A stretch of 64,000 nt of DNA from Procambarus clarkii. Its lineage: Eukaryota > Arthropoda > Malacostraca > Decapoda > Cambaridae. The notes under the pieces are model-generated. The model had not been told where the DNA came from. It searched no databases and saw only the letters and a program-made list of their open reading frames with translations. Numbering within the stretch: the first letter of the stretch is position 1; every line of letters begins with the position of its first letter. Both the position numbers and the translations under genes were made by a program. Positions 22,691 through 34,499 of this stretch are shown piece by piece. The stretch lies in assembly GCF_040958095.1 (NCBI RefSeq), contig NC_091193.1:18792563-18856562 (forward strand), written 5' to 3'.

Positions 22691-23790
22691 CACCTAGTTG
22701 TGTTTGCGGGGGTTGAGCTCTGGCTCTTTGGTCCCGCCTCTCAACCGTCAATCAACAGGTGTACAGATTCCTGAGCCTATCGGGCTCTATCATATCTACA
22801 CTTGAAACTGTGTATGGAGTCAGCCTCCACCACATCCCTTCCTAATGCATTCCATTTGTCCACCACTCTGACACTAAAAAAGTTCTTTCTAATATCTCTG
22901 TGGCTCATTTGGGCACTCAGTTTCCACCTGTGTCCCCTTGTACGTGTTCCCCTTGTGTTAAATAGACTGTCTTTATCTACCCTATCCATTCCCTTCAGAA
23001 TCTTGAATGTGGTGATCATGTCCCCCCTAACTCTTCTGTCTTCCAGCGAAGTGAGGTTTAATTCCCGTAGTCTCTCCTCGTAGCTCATACCTCTCAGCTC
23101 GGGTACTAGTCTGGTGGCAAACCTTTGAACCTTTTCCAGTTTAGTCTTATCCTTGACTAGATATGGACTCCATGCTGGGGCTGCATACTCCAGGATTGGC
23201 CTGACATATGTGGTATACAAAGTTCTGAATGATTCTTTACACAAGTTTCTGAATGCCGTTCGTATGTTGGCCAGCCTGGCATATGCCGCTGATGTTATCC
23301 GCTTGATATGTGCTGCAGGAGACAGGTCTGGCGTGATATCAACCCCCAAGTCTTTTTCCTTCTCTGACTCCTGAAGAATTTCCTCTCCCAGATGATACCT
23401 TGTATCTGGCCTCCTGCTCCTTACACCTATCTTCATTACATTACATTTGGTTGGGTTAAACTCTAACAACCATTTGTTCGACCATTCCTTCAGCTTGTCT
23501 AGGTCTTCTTGAAGCCTCAAACAGTCCTCTTCTGTTTTAATCCTTCTCATAATTTTAGCATCGTCCGCAAACATTGAGAGAAATGAATCGATACCCTCTG
23601 GGAGATCATTTACATATACCAGAAACAAGATAGGACCGAGTACAGAGCCCTGTGGGACTCCACTGGTGACTTCACGCCAATCGGAGGTCTCACCCCTCAC
23701 CGTAACTCTCTGCTTCCTATTGCTTAGATACTCCCTTATCCACTGGAGCACCTTACCAGCTACACCTGCCTGTCTCTCCACTGTATTCAC
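22691..23790 (-). mobile_element. CR1-like LINE, minus strand, 5'-truncated with open RT frame
   Basis: Positions 22777-23790 encode about 337 residues on the minus strand, with the blocks TSGVPQGSVLGPILF, MFADDAKIMRRI, EYAAPAWSPYL and NFFSVRVVDKWNALGRDVVE. These parallel the plus-strand copy at 20946. The 3' UTR occupies 22691-22776. The frame is uninterrupted but lacks the palm start, so it is truncated. With 20946-22358 it forms a converging (tail-to-tail) pair. Confidence 0.9.
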
Positions 23791-23843
23791 CTAGTTGTTA
23801 CTGTATGGAGGAAACTGTATGGAGTCAGCCTCCACCACATCAT

Positions 23844-23846
<3 letters not shown>
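23791..23846 (-). mobile_element. Internally deleted LINE 3' fragment
   Basis: The minus strand reads GATGTGGTGGAGGCTGACTC then jumps to AACTAGGTGAATAC, the coding end and 3' terminus of the CR1-like family with the middle missing. It abuts the 5' end of the preceding copy. Confidence 0.65.

Positions 23847-23907
<61 letters not shown>
23847..23907. repeat. (GT)n microsatellite at LINE junction
   Basis: A pure GT tract, which is CA on the sense strand of the adjacent LINE copies. Confidence 0.95.
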
Positions 23908-23909
<2 letters not shown>

Positions 23910-24019
23910 CCTTCCCATGTACATGCACACTATTTAGAAAGTAAATAAAAAAAACTGTACAAGAAGTCAGGGGCAGAGAGAGCACAAAGAGGCCAAGACC
24001 CCCCGCCCCTCTCTCATTT

Positions 24020-25700
24020 CACATTTTCTATGATTAAATGTTATTTATTTATTTATATACAAGAAGGTACATTGGGGGTTAACAGAGAACATAGAAATTA
24101 AGTTGATTTTACATTCTTGTAAATCCACTAGCACGCGTAGCGTTTCGGGCAAGTCCTTAAACTAACAGATAATTTTTAGATAATTCACAGTAAAATTGAC
24201 AAAACATGTTTACAGATACATTGTAAGAAATGTTGACATAAAAACAAAGATTAGAATAATACACAATAATGAATAAGGATTACTAGGTACATTAGGATAA
24301 CATTTCAGGGTTATACATTGAAGCACAATATAAGGATCATTTCAAGGAATAATGCAGTAGAATATGCACTCAATACAACAACCATGATATCAGATGATAT
24401 CTAAGATTACAATGGTAAAGTAATATGGCTTAGGTACAGATATTGGGGAATTGGGTAGCACTAGATACTGTGCAAGATAAAGCACTGGGTGGAAAACTAT
24501 GATGAAATTAGGTACTTTTTGGTTTTATTTTTGAATAAGGTAAAAGTTGGACAGCTTTTCAATTCATTAGGGAGTGAGTTCCACAGACTAGGTCCCTTTA
24601 TTTGCATAGAGTGTTTACACAGATTAAGTTTGACTCTGGGGATATCAAAGAGATATTTATGTCTGGTGTGGTGATTGTGTGTTCCATTACATCTGCCAAG
24701 GAAGAGTTTCAGAACAGGGTTTGCCCTTAAGAAAAGGGTTTTATAAATGTAACTGACACAAGAGAATGTATGGAGTGAATTTGTGTTTAGCATGTTTAAG
24801 GATTTAAACAAGGAAGCTGTGTGTTGCCTGAAAGCAGAGTTTGTTATTGTCCTGATAGCAGATTTTTGCTGGGTGATGATGGGCTTGAGGTTGTTTGCAG
24901 AGGTTGAACCCCAAGTACAGATACCATAAGTAAGATAGGGATAGATAAGTGCATAATAGAGAGGAGAGCAGAGTAGGGTACATAATATCTGATCTTAGAG
25001 AATATACCAACTGTTTTAGAAACCTTTTTAATTATGTGTTATATGTAGGTGCTGAAGTTGAGTCTTGTCTAGGTATAGGCCAAGGAACTTTCCATAATTT
25101 TTATTGCTAATGTTTGCATTATCTATCTGAAGTTGAATTGCATTTGTTGATTTGCTTCCAAATAAGATGTACTAGGTCTTTTCTACGTTTAGTGAGAGTT
25201 TGTTGGTTGACATCCACAAGTGGACTTTTTTTAAATTCATTGTTTACAATATTATTTAATATGAGTGGGTTGGGGTCAGAGTAGATGAGAGTAGTATCAT
25301 CAGCAAACAATATAGGTTTAAGCATGTTAGAGACATTAGGCAGATCATTGATGTATATAAGAAACAGGAGGGGTCCTAGGATGCTGCCCTGTGGCACCCC
25401 TACGGTTAGTGGTAGAGTAAGAGAGGTTATATCATTGATGGTTACATATTGGTGTCTGTCACTAAATTAGGATCGGATATAGTTCAGGGCAAGGCCACGG
25501 ATTCCATAATGGTGGAGTTTAAGTAAGAGGTAGTTATCGTTAACAGTATCAAAAGCTTTTCTCAGGTCAATGAAGAGTCCAATCGGAAACTCACTTTTGT
25601 CAAGGGCTGAGTAGATTAAGCCAAGCAGACTAACAATTGCATCATTGGTACTCTTTTTGGGAGCGGAAGCCAAACTGACAGGGACTTGGTATATTGAATT
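24020..25700 (-). mobile_element. Second LINE family (CR1/L2-like), minus strand, decayed
   Basis: Minus-strand blocks in order are GLFIDLRKAFDTVNDNYLLL (25467-25673), [19 protein letters not shown] and [12 protein letters not shown] (25119-25397), and the C-terminal tail IKGPSLWNSLPNELKSC (24497-24811). Stops and frameshifts separate them. The 3' end, at about 24020-24160, contains ACGCGTAGCGTTTCGGGCAA, a tail found at many other sites here and at the ends of the tRNA-SINEs at 39724 and 51915. Confidence 0.85.
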
Positions 25701-25727
25701 TTACGAGATAAGAGTAGAGCTGTTTGT

Positions 25728-25728
<1 letters not shown>

Positions 25729-25808
<80 letters not shown>
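25729..25808. repeat. (AT)n microsatellite
   Basis: About 80 bp of AT abuts the 5' end of the preceding LINE. Confidence 0.97.
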
Positions 25809-25811
<3 letters not shown>

Positions 25812-26069
25812 ATAATATAGGTAGATTTGATGTGGGCCTGTAATTATGGTGGTAGAAGTAGTGGTAGTAGAAGTAACAAAAGTCGTATTAGCAAGCATTA
25901 TTAGTAAGATGTTTGACACTATTTCATATCCCGCGTGGGTTTGAGTCTTGATCTCATTGTTTGGACACACGCACACTCCCTCTCTTTGTCCAGTACGACC
26001 CACAAGTACTCTTCTCTCCACTTACGACCAACACACAACCATCTCTGAACCTACGACCCCTCCAGGCAC

Positions 26070-26255
26070 TCACCTTACGACCCCCCTGGCACTCCTCTCA
26101 CGACCCCCTGGCACTCCTCTCACGACCCTCTGGCACTCCTCTCACGACCCCCTGGCACTCCTCTCACGACCCCCCTGGCACTCCTCTCACGACCCCCTGG
26201 CACTCCTCTCACGACCCCCTGGCACTCCTCTCACGACCCCCTGGCACTCCTCTCC
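26070..26255. repeat. 22-bp minisatellite, about 9 units
   Basis: The unit TGGCACTCCTCTCACGACCC plus CC or TC is tandem. Upstream single-copy relatives (TACGACCCCCCTGGCACTCC) show how it grew. Confidence 0.95.
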
Positions 26256-26356
26256 CTACACGTGAGTCGACAAACTGTGGTCACTTGACATAGTCTTTCC
26301 CTGCGTCGTGGAAGAGTAAGACAATTCAAAATTCAGGCCGATGCACCTTAGATATC

Positions 26357-26357
26357 C

Positions 26358-26391
<34 letters not shown>

Positions 26392-26539
26392 AAGAGAGAG
26401 AGAGAAAGAGAGAGAGAGGGGGGGAGAGGGAGAGAGAGAGGGGGAGAGGGAGAGGGAGAGAGAGAGAGAGAGAAAATGTGAATGTCATTTCGCCTGCATT
26501 GTCACATTGGTTATGTGTTGTAACCTTTACCTTCCACAC

Positions 26540-26630
<91 letters not shown>
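26357..26630. repeat. (GA)n and (CT)n microsatellites in inverted order
   Basis: GA-rich sequence at 26357-26475 and pure CT at 26543-26630 are separated by about 70 bp. Together they could form a long imperfect hairpin. Confidence 0.95.
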
Positions 26631-26633
<3 letters not shown>

Positions 26634-27579
26634 TCGAGGCTGGACATATACCTGTCCACCGTACAGATAAAGTGCCACCTAGGCCTGAACATGAGGCAGC
26701 CCGGGGACCTGTCAGTGGGCCGAGATAACACCGATCACAAAGCCCGGTTAGGGGTTACGTGAGCCCCGATAGCCGTGCCCGAGCCCGCCTATATCTCCAC
26801 GTCCGCCAGCATTGCGTCACAAGGAACGACCCGTGACGCCCGTAACTCCCACCCACCGACCTGCAGCAGCGAGGGCATGGCAGAGCTTGTCACGTGTGAC
26901 TGCTGGAGGACCCAGGAGGCTGCAACCGGGAGGCTGTATACACGTAGATTTTTGGGACACTGGTGTCTCCCACGGGAGACCATTTCTGGAGAATTAGGAG
27001 TCTGAAAGCAGTTTTGTTTGTACTCATTACTAGAGTTTACTTGACGCCTTGCGAGAGAGGGAGAGAGGGAGGGACGAGGGGATATTATCACCCCTGACAG
27101 AACGTAGTGTCTCAGTAGGGGTGCACAGCCCCCTCGCACAAGGATGGGCGGCCGCTGAAGGTCTCTTTCTTATCTAAACACCAGCAGCAAAAACAGGGGC
27201 GAGAAAGGTAGGTGCTTTGACCAGACTTGACCTGGGTCAGCGGGTCACGTGGCGGACCCGCGCACGCTCAAGCACTGGTACACGTTGTCACGCACGCACT
27301 CAGGCACATGTACACGCGACGCACGCACTCGTCACGTGTTGAACTCTAGTACTTTTCGAATCGGAAACAATAAATGAACAATTGAAGGAGGGCATGCCAG
27401 CGAAGGCGACACACACCCGCCTAAACTACTGTATTACAGTCACAGAACAAGCGGAGAAAGTACTCAAGCAAACAACATGACTTAAAACTACACAAAAAGA
27501 ACTGAAAAAAAAATTGACGAAGAACTCGACAAAAAAAAATTTAAAAGTGTTTACGATGGTACGGAAAAGTGTCATGTAA
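26631..27579. other. Non-coding, no gene recognised
   Basis: 26770-27000 is GC-richer with open frames, but none has recognisable domains. 27230-27330 holds CACGCACGCAC-like local repeats. 26925-26945 (GGGAGGCTGTATACACG) resembles 27780-27795. Confidence 0.4.
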
Positions 27580-27647
27580 GAGGAGAGGAGAGGGAGAGGA
27601 GAGGGAGAGAGAGAGAGAGGGAGAGGAGAGAGAGAGAGAGAGAGAGC
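27580..27647. repeat. (GA)n-rich tract
   Basis: GGAGAGGGAGAGGAG and GA runs. The Arg/Glu frame through it is an artefact. Confidence 0.9.
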
Positions 27648-27979
27648 ACAATAATAACAAGCAAAATTGCAGTGATAGGATAGGAAGCTGTAACCCCAGG
27701 ATAACGCCCTATAGACACATCAGAGGCAATAGGACCAGATCAGGTCTCCCCCTCCAAGGATGCGTCAGGAGGCTGCAGGAGGGAGGCTGCACATCCCCCG
27801 CCGGCTCTGGTTGACAATACCGGGTTATAGCGACGGTGAATATACCCTCCCGTGCACCGTAACAATGGCTTATGTGATGCCAAGTGTCTGCAGTGCCCCC
27901 GCTTCCTACCCTGCCACCCCCAGTACCATGAAGGCCAGGTTGGGCATCATCTCTTGCACTAAAATACCTTCTCTTATAT

Positions 27980-28115
27980 TCTATACGGGAGAAAGGAATG
28001 GTTGGGCACCATTCCTTTTACCCCCGTCGAATCCCAAATTCTTTACTTGGTCCCTTTCAAGTGGTATATTGTCGCAATGGCTTGGCACTTTCTCCTGAGA
28101 AAGTCGACACTCATA
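27980..28115. repeat. Dispersed repeat C-like fragment
   Basis: GAAAGGAATGGTTGGGCACC and AATGGCTTGGCACTTTCTCC correspond to parts of repeats at 35995 and 6440. Within it, AAAGGAATGGTTGGGCACCATTCCTTTT can fold into a short hairpin. Confidence 0.45.
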
Positions 28116-28484
28116 GGTAAGCAGTGACAGACAAGGACACGGACAGTTTTTTCCCACGGGGGAAAAAACACAACCATTAAGAGGCTAAAAAAAACTCGTC
28201 CCTTTCTCATTTTTGTGAAGAGAGAGGGAGCGAGGGGGGGGGGGGCATATAGAAGGAGCCTTGCTGTTTATATACCCTGTATTCTCTGGGTATACTGCCG
28301 AGAGTATATATATATATCTCCCCGAGAGACCTTGTACCCACTCTAAATATCACCTCTACCGTTTCTGCTCTTAGATTTGTCCCTTTCTCCTTCTCTTGCC
28401 TTGCCTCTGAACCAGGCTGGGCGTGTTATAGTGTGCCGTTGTCATAGGGAAGGACGACTCTTCCATCGATCCCCCCTTTTTTGG

Positions 28485-28667
28485 TGTCAGAGTAGTTAAC
28501 AGGTGGAATGCATTAGGCAGTGATGTGGTGGAGGCTGACTCCATACACAGTTTCAAGTGTGGATATGATAGAGCCCAGTAGGCTCAGGAATCTGTACACC
28601 TGTTGATTGACGGTTGAGAGGCGGGACCAAAGAGCCAGAGCTCAACCCCCGCAAGCACAATTAGGTG

Positions 28668-28758
<91 letters not shown>

Positions 28759-28760
28759 CT
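28485..28760 (+). mobile_element. CR1-like LINE 3' end followed by (CA)n
   Basis: It starts GTGTCAGAGTAGTTAACAGG (end of coding), continues through the GGCGGGACCAAAGAGCCAGA tail and passes at GTGAGTACACAC into about 80 bp of pure CA (28671-28754). Confidence 0.85.
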
Positions 28761-28794
28761 CCCCCAAATACGCACAAGAACCACCATCGGTTGA

Positions 28795-28870
28795 CGCAAG
28801 GAACGCACCCGATGGTCTGCGTCAGTTGAACGCACTGACGCAGACCGTCGGGTCGGCGTCAGTGCGTTCC
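28795..28870. repeat. Hairpin-forming GC-rich sequence
   Basis: CGATGGTCTGCGTCAGTTGA is mirrored by TGACGCAGACCGTCG, and GAACGCACTGACG recurs inverted as CGTCAGTGCGTTC. Two nested stems are possible. Confidence 0.65.
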
Positions 28871-29060
28871 AAAAACACCCCCCCCCCCCAATGGCCACAA
28901 AACATAAGTAGATGCGACGTAGTGTCCCTCTAGTCTAATGACTGAAGATTGCTGACACATTATAAATGTTTCCGGTTGATAATTGACGATGATAAGGACA
29001 ATATTATTGGTGATGCAGACGATGGGTCACAATAACGTGGCTGAAGATATGATGACCATG

Positions 29061-29322
29061 GGGGCCAGATTCACGAAAGCACTTACGCAAACACTTACGA
29101 ACCTGTACATCTTTTCTCAATCTTTGGCGGCTTTGTTTCCAATTATTAAACAGTTAATGAGCTCCGAAGCACCAGGAGGCTGTTTATAACAATAACAACA
29201 GTTGAATGGGAAGTTTTCATGCTTGTAAACTGTTTAATAAATGTAACCAAAGCCGTCAAAGATTGAGGAAAGATGTACACGTTCGTAAGTGCTTGCGTAA
29301 CTGCTTTCGTGAATCTGGCCCC
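29061..29322. mobile_element. MITE-like element with about 75-bp terminal inverted repeats
   Basis: It begins GGGGCCAGATTCACGAAAGC and ends with the reverse complement GCTTTCGTGAATCTGGCCCC. Similarity continues inward for at least 75 bp per arm (for example CAATCTTTGGCGGCTTTG against CAAAGCCGTCAAAGATTG). It has no coding capacity. No convincing target duplication is seen at the edges. Confidence 0.75.
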
Positions 29323-29609
29323 AAATCGTGTATCAGGAAATGAAGAAACGCGGTGGTTTCTCCATTTTCTGTTGCCGCGGTCATCATTATTAGTGATAAC
29401 AAATATAAATTAAAATATTGATTACTAATAATAATCTGCTCTCAAAATTAGCGGGGCTCTGACTGCTGTATAATTTGCCACTTTCGATAATTATCATGAG
29501 AATTACAATCCTTTTCTCTAGTGACTCACTCGTAAGGGTGATGCCCCCACACGACCTTGAGAGGGTGTGGATCCATCCAGACTGGAAATGGCAACGATTT
29601 CCAGTCCAG

Positions 29610-29740
29610 ATGAGCCGCAGTCATCAATCAGTTACGCAAGGACTTACGACGAACCTGTACACCTTTACCTAATCTTTACAGCTTCCTTGTTTGCATATAT
29701 TAAGACGGTTGACGGGCGCCTGGACTTTCCAATCACATAA
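29610..29740 (+). mobile_element. Partial relative of the MITE at 29061
   Basis: GTTACGCAAGGACTTACGAC, GAACCTGTACACCTTTACCTAATCTTTA and the following bases align with the left arm of the neighbouring MITE. Only one half is present. Confidence 0.55.
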
Positions 29741-29833
29741 CCTCGATATTCAAATTCAAAATTCATATTCAAAAGCCTAATATAAGCCTAACATGTATGA
29801 ATACACTCTAGCTGCTTGTCCCCCGACATAATG

Positions 29834-29834
29834 A

Positions 29835-29908
<74 letters not shown>
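29834..29908. repeat. (TTA)n microsatellite
   Basis: About 25 perfect triplets. Confidence 0.97.
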
Positions 29909-29911
<3 letters not shown>

Positions 29912-31139
29912 AACGCGTGACCAAGTCTGTCACTGTATATGTTCAAGTACGTTTATCGAGACAATAAATTACATATCAGAGGGATAGAGTAGCTTAGGCT
30001 ATTTCTTTCCTCTCACTGAAATGCCTATCGAAAGGGGTTAACCCGTACGATGGAGTTACTGTAAGTATCCAACCACTCGTTCATATACTTAGTCAAAGTT
30101 TGTTTCCCTGGTGTTACTGGGCAACCGGCCCCCAAGTTCCCTTTTCACGTTCCTATTTAGCAAATTCAGTAATGTTCCGTTGTTGACTGGCACCTCTATT
30201 TTCTTCTGGTCCGGGGCTCAGTATCCTAAACTATGGGAACTTTAACTTGCAGCTACCAATTTTCAGTTTATGTGAAACAATTTATTGATATTTCGATGTA
30301 AAGCTGGTTCAACCTCCGCATTGCTCCGAACGATTTTCGCGTAAATAAGATTACGTTGTTGTCTTTTCCCTTGTGTTTCTAATATCTTTTTGGTATCTAA
30401 TACCATATTCCTTACCACTCCAAATCCATCCCTACCTTACGTGCAGCGGTGACAGGAGCCAGAGAAAGTCCGTAAAGGAATTCCACTTTCGACCCGGCCA
30501 TAAAGGGAGAGTGTAAACTCTATAAGGAAAGAGTACATTTCCGGGGTCATGAAAAAGCGTCAAGCGAGCTCATGTCTCCACCGACTCAGCTTCCGGTGTG
30601 CCATGGGTGAAACAGCTGGAATCATGGATCAATCCATGATTGATCCCTGGATTACGCTTTACATCGTAAAGAGTAAAGTCAGCCAGCCAAGCTCAGGGCT
30701 TGAGCTCAGGGCTTACTCTCGGGGTTAACTCATCAGTGAGTTTAAAAGGACTTTAAGTGTTGAATAAGACTTAGAAAAAGTAGAGTAGACTTTAATTCGA
30801 GATGATTCGTCTGTATGCTTTTCATCAAAACAAGGAATACTTGTTTAAGCTGTTACAGATATTGTCTCTGCTATTAAAGTCTACTCACCTCGAGACATCA
30901 TCTACTAGTCTACTATTAAAGTCTATTCAGCCTGAGACATCATCTACTATTAATGTGAGTGTTTCTATAGTCACATTAAGAAATGACTAAGAAGGGGGAA
31001 ATTATATTAGTCTCAGGAAGAAGTTGTAGCTGTTTTACTTTAAATAAATGAGACACATGTGTGATCGCTTATAGAATTATATATATTTTTGCATATTATC
31101 TGTTGTTGGGGACGAAGCCTGCACTTAGATTTGAATTAA
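29909..31139. other. Non-coding, no gene recognised
   Basis: TAAAGTCTACTCACCTCGAG and TAAAGTCTATTCAGCCTGAG at 30876-30935 are a short local duplication. ATCATGGATCAATCCATGAT at 30622-30641 is a palindrome. Nothing codes. Confidence 0.4.
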
Positions 31140-31350
31140 GGTCTTCCCAAGGTGGAACTACTGACCCTCCCCAGGAGGCAAACCCCACAACAGTTACCTA
31201 ACTCCCGGGTGCCTATTTTAAAATTAGGTGAACTGTGGCATAAGGTGAGAGGAAACGTGCCCAATCATTTCTGTCTCTCCCGGGGATCTCACCCGGATCC
31301 GTGATTGTGAATCCAGGACGTAGACTGCGGCGTTCCCGCGTGCCAGGTCC
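31140..31350 (-). mobile_element. tRNA-like SINE
   Basis: On the minus strand, tRNA-like sequence near 31340-31270 (GGGATCCGGGTGAGATCCCC) runs into a body with ACCTAATTTTAAAATAGGC, related to the TAGGTACCTATTTTACTGCT part of other SINEs here. Confidence 0.45.
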
Positions 31351-31419
31351 CGCGCGTTTCATGCCATGTATCTTACTTTGTTGTGTTTCGTACTTTGCCT
31401 CCTAATATTGCCCAAATCA

Positions 31420-31520
31420 TTTTTATCCTTCCTCTCCTCTTCCTCCTCCCCACTCTTCCTCTCCTCTTCCTTCTCCCCCTCTTCCTTCTTCCCCTCTTCC
31501 TCTCCTCTCGTCTTCATAGC
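31420..31520. repeat. (CTTCCTC)-rich low-complexity tract
   Basis: A pyrimidine-rich strand keeps a Glu-rich frame open on the other strand. It is not treated as coding. Confidence 0.8.
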
Positions 31521-32439
31521 CTCTCCCCCCAAATGAAAAATGGCCTTGCAGCCGGTGCGTTCAAGGTGATGGAGTTGACAAAGAGGACAGTGACCACTCC
31601 TGGGGCGCCAACTTGCTCCCTTGGTAACTTGTCCCCGCGTCGCCCACCTTGCCGGACACATCTCACCATCTATAGGCACCATCGAACACTCAGCGTGAGT
31701 CAGCTCTTGAGATGCTCACCGCGTGGTCTTCGTGAGCTGTGTTTTGTATAGTTGTGGCTGATCTACCTCGTGTACGTATCGACCCAAGGAAAATGTTTGG
31801 CAAACATTAAACCATCGCTGGAGCGGAACATTTTTCTGGCGGTTCTACAATACTATTTGGGCCAGTGGAAACGGCGATATGGTTGCGTAAAACGGCTATA
31901 CATAATCATGAGGCCCGGTTCTCCGCCTTGTTTCTTAGTCATCACTACAGAGCGGGAGACGCTGAAGCCATCTCTGCCTCAGGCCCCAAGCCTCACACGT
32001 ACGTACACGGGGGACCGGCGATGTCGCTAGCTAGGTAAAGACCCGAGAGCATCTTGCATCCTGTATACCCAAACACACACACAAATACTTTGACCCTATA
32101 CTTGATGCGTCAGCTGAAGCAACGTCTGCTCCCCAACTCTGCTTCTGTCTTGTATGATGGCCAGCTACCATTGTTCTTGACATGAAAGTAATTAAATTTA
32201 ACAATTCGGCGCCATGGAAGCAGGCGCCGAGTGTAGATCCACGAATCTACGGACAACCAACATACGCTTGTATTACCGGCAGGGCGGCTCGGCCTTCTTC
32301 AGTGTATTACGCCACAACAACAACACGTAATTAGTTGCTACGCTTCGTGGACAAATACTTTGGTTTTCCCAGCAGCGAGAACCTCACGAAAAGAATGTTA
32401 CGTTCTACAAGAGGTTTACTCCATCGTTGTGACCCCTCT
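31521..32439. other. Non-coding, no gene recognised
   Basis: Short open frames only. No transposon or RNA motif was identified. Confidence 0.35.
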
Positions 32440-32530
32440 TTTTTTTTTTTTGAGATATATACAAGAGTTGTTACATTCTTGTACAGCCACTAGTACGCGT
32501 AGCGTTTCGGCCAGGTCCCTGGAATACGAC
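32440..32530 (-). mobile_element. LINE/SINE shared 3' tail fragment, inverted
   Basis: GAGATATATACAAGAGTTGT and CACTAGTACGCGTAGCGTTTCGG are the reverse complement of the tail shared by the SINE at 39724 and the LINE at 24020. GGAATACGACCCCCACGAAG continues as in the SINE body. Confidence 0.75.
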
Positions 32531-33000
32531 CCCCACGAAGAATCGTTTTTACAACTGGAATTTTTACAACCTCAGTGTCCTACACTGAGCTTTAAATTTG
32601 CTCTGTATCTAGTGTTACCCAATCTCCCAATCTTTATGTACTTAACCCAAACAACTTTATCATTGTGTTCATTGCTGTCTTCTTTTATGTGCTAGCCATA
32701 TGCTGTATTGTGCCTACTAATTTTTGTTAAACTACTATTCAAGCTGTCATTGCAATCAATCTGAGCTACCTATGTGTTTTAATATACCTACAATTTTCTC
32801 TCATCTTTTATTTTTTTCTTGCTATGTAACTGTTATCATTTTTATAAATTTTGCCAGTATTTACCTACTTAAAATTTTCTTAGATTAAGAACCTGCCCGA
32901 AACGCTGCGCGTACTAGTGGCTTTACAAGAATGTAATTACTATGCTATGTATCCTCACAATCCCAATGTACCTTCTTGTATATATATAAATAAAATAAAT
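32531..33000 (+). mobile_element. LINE 3' end with shared tail
   Basis: An AT-rich 3' UTR ends in AACCTGCCCGAAACGCTGCG, TAGTGGCTTTACAAGAATG and ATATATATAAATAAAATAAA. This is the plus-strand version of the tail of the 24020 LINE. Confidence 0.7.
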
Positions 33001-33165
33001 AAAATAATAACCAAGTACACATTTTACTGTTGAGTTAAACAGAGGCTACAGTTAAGGATTTGCGCCCAGTAAATCCTCCCCGGTCAGGATACGAACCCTT
33101 GACAAAGCGCTCGCGGAACGCCAGGTGAGCATCTTATCCACCACACCACGGAGACTGGTAAATTT
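33001..33165 (-). mobile_element. tRNA-derived SINE (39724 family), minus strand
   Basis: The minus strand has TCTCCGTGGTGTGGTGGATA (box A), GGTTCGTATCCTGACCGGGG (box B) and AACTGTAGCCTCTGTTTAAC, matching the copy at 39724. Its tail is lost where it meets the plus-strand LINE tail at 33000. Confidence 0.8.
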
Positions 33166-33413
33166 CTGGAATTTGTTCTGGATATTTCCGGATTTTTCGA
33201 GACTGGATTTTTCACCCCTCTCCTCCTCCCATACCTTGCTCCATCGTTGTGACCCACCCCCTTTCTCTCAATCCCCAACCCCCTACCCTGCCCATATCAC
33301 CCTACGTGCCCTCACTGGCCTCCAAGTGGACCTGACGGATCTCACGTAGTCAATATTAAGGGTGAGGGAGGTCGATCTCACCCAAGCCTGCTTCCATCAG
33401 GAGTGCTGCTCAC

Positions 33414-33576
33414 CTGTGTTCTCAGCGCTGAACCGTCGCCTGCGCCACTATCTTCAGGAATGTTGCTCATGTGGAACTGTGTTCCAATGGAGACGGGATA
33501 ATTTATCTGAGGGTCACTGACACTAGTGGCCTCGACGAGGACAGGAAGCCGGCGACTTGTCGAAGGGTCCTCCATT
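33414..33576 (-). CDS. Possible internal exon, unknown protein
   Basis: On the minus strand a 163-bp open segment is bounded by a good acceptor (ATCACGTCTTTAACAG) and donor (ACACAG|GTGAGC). It reads MEDPSTSRRLPVLVEATSVS, then a polar stretch, ending SALRTQ. It starts after two bases of a codon and ends in phase 0. I do not recognise the protein. Part of the sequence has a diverged copy at 18035-18095, so it could instead be a dispersed repeat that happens to be open. There is no link to the multiplexin gene, which ends 10 kb upstream. Confidence 0.3.
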
Positions 33577-33837
33577 CTGTTAAAGACGTGATAATAATAA
33601 TAATGAAGACATGGCAGGACTGTTGACATGTAATACCCTCGAAGACATGATAATACACTTGAAGACATAAAAATGACTCGGAGGCTGCCTGTCTTCAATA
33701 TAGTATACCATGAGTTCATAAATTATTTTGTCGTTTTCTGTGATGCACTCACTGACTTTCGGAAGAACCCAGCTGGGACGAGCAAAGCTGAGCTTTCCCT
33801 TCCTATAACCCATGTTATGCCTTGCCCTACTAGATTT

Positions 33838-33912
33838 CCCCTGGAACACGACCCGCCAATCGGTTTACTACCAGATTCCCAATTACTGTTGGGAGAACTG
33901 GGGCAATCAGTT
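33838..33912 (+). repeat. Dispersed repeat D fragment
   Basis: It matches 9838-9920 (CCCTGGAACACGACCCGCCA). Confidence 0.6.
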
Positions 33913-34499
33913 TTGGCGTCCGGTCACTCCAAACTATATAACCAATCAATTCATTTCCTATCCACTTACAACACATCGCGTATGGCTTGGTTACATAGAT
34001 TATTTGCATCCGTAAATGTACACCTAAATTCCTATAAAATGTTTTGCTACTTAAAAAGTTAATTAAAATGTCCAAGCAGGACGCAGCCTTAAATTTGCCT
34101 ATCGTGTTGCCGTAGCATAAAAGGTGCATTGATTGCAGAATTACATTCACATAAATATGTGTTGAGATAAGTATAGGAGTGTGGGAAAATATTGCGTGTG
34201 CCTAAGGAATCCAGGGACGCAGGTTCGATTCCATCGTACAGCTTCAATATTTTATTGTAGATATATAGAATTATATACTACGTTCTTTAACGTTCATTGA
34301 GCATAGGAAATGTGTATTCACAGAGAGGTGGCGTTCGGCCCCAACTTTCTAGTGTATATACACTGTGAGTTTACCTTAGTCTCTGCTAGATGAGGTCTTG
34401 TTCAGACCACATTTAATGATTCATAAGTAAACTAGCGTCACGGCCTTAGCGTTGAAGATTCATAATAATAATAATAGTAAATATGTCATTAATAACATC
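33913..34499. other. Non-coding, no gene recognised
   Basis: GCAGGTTCGATTCCATCG at about 34217 is a solitary box B-like stretch, perhaps a SINE relic. Confidence 0.35.

Noticed and set aside
31359..31751. Glu-rich (minus) and Leu-rich (plus) proteins
   Set aside because: Low-complexity pyrimidine tract with no homology.
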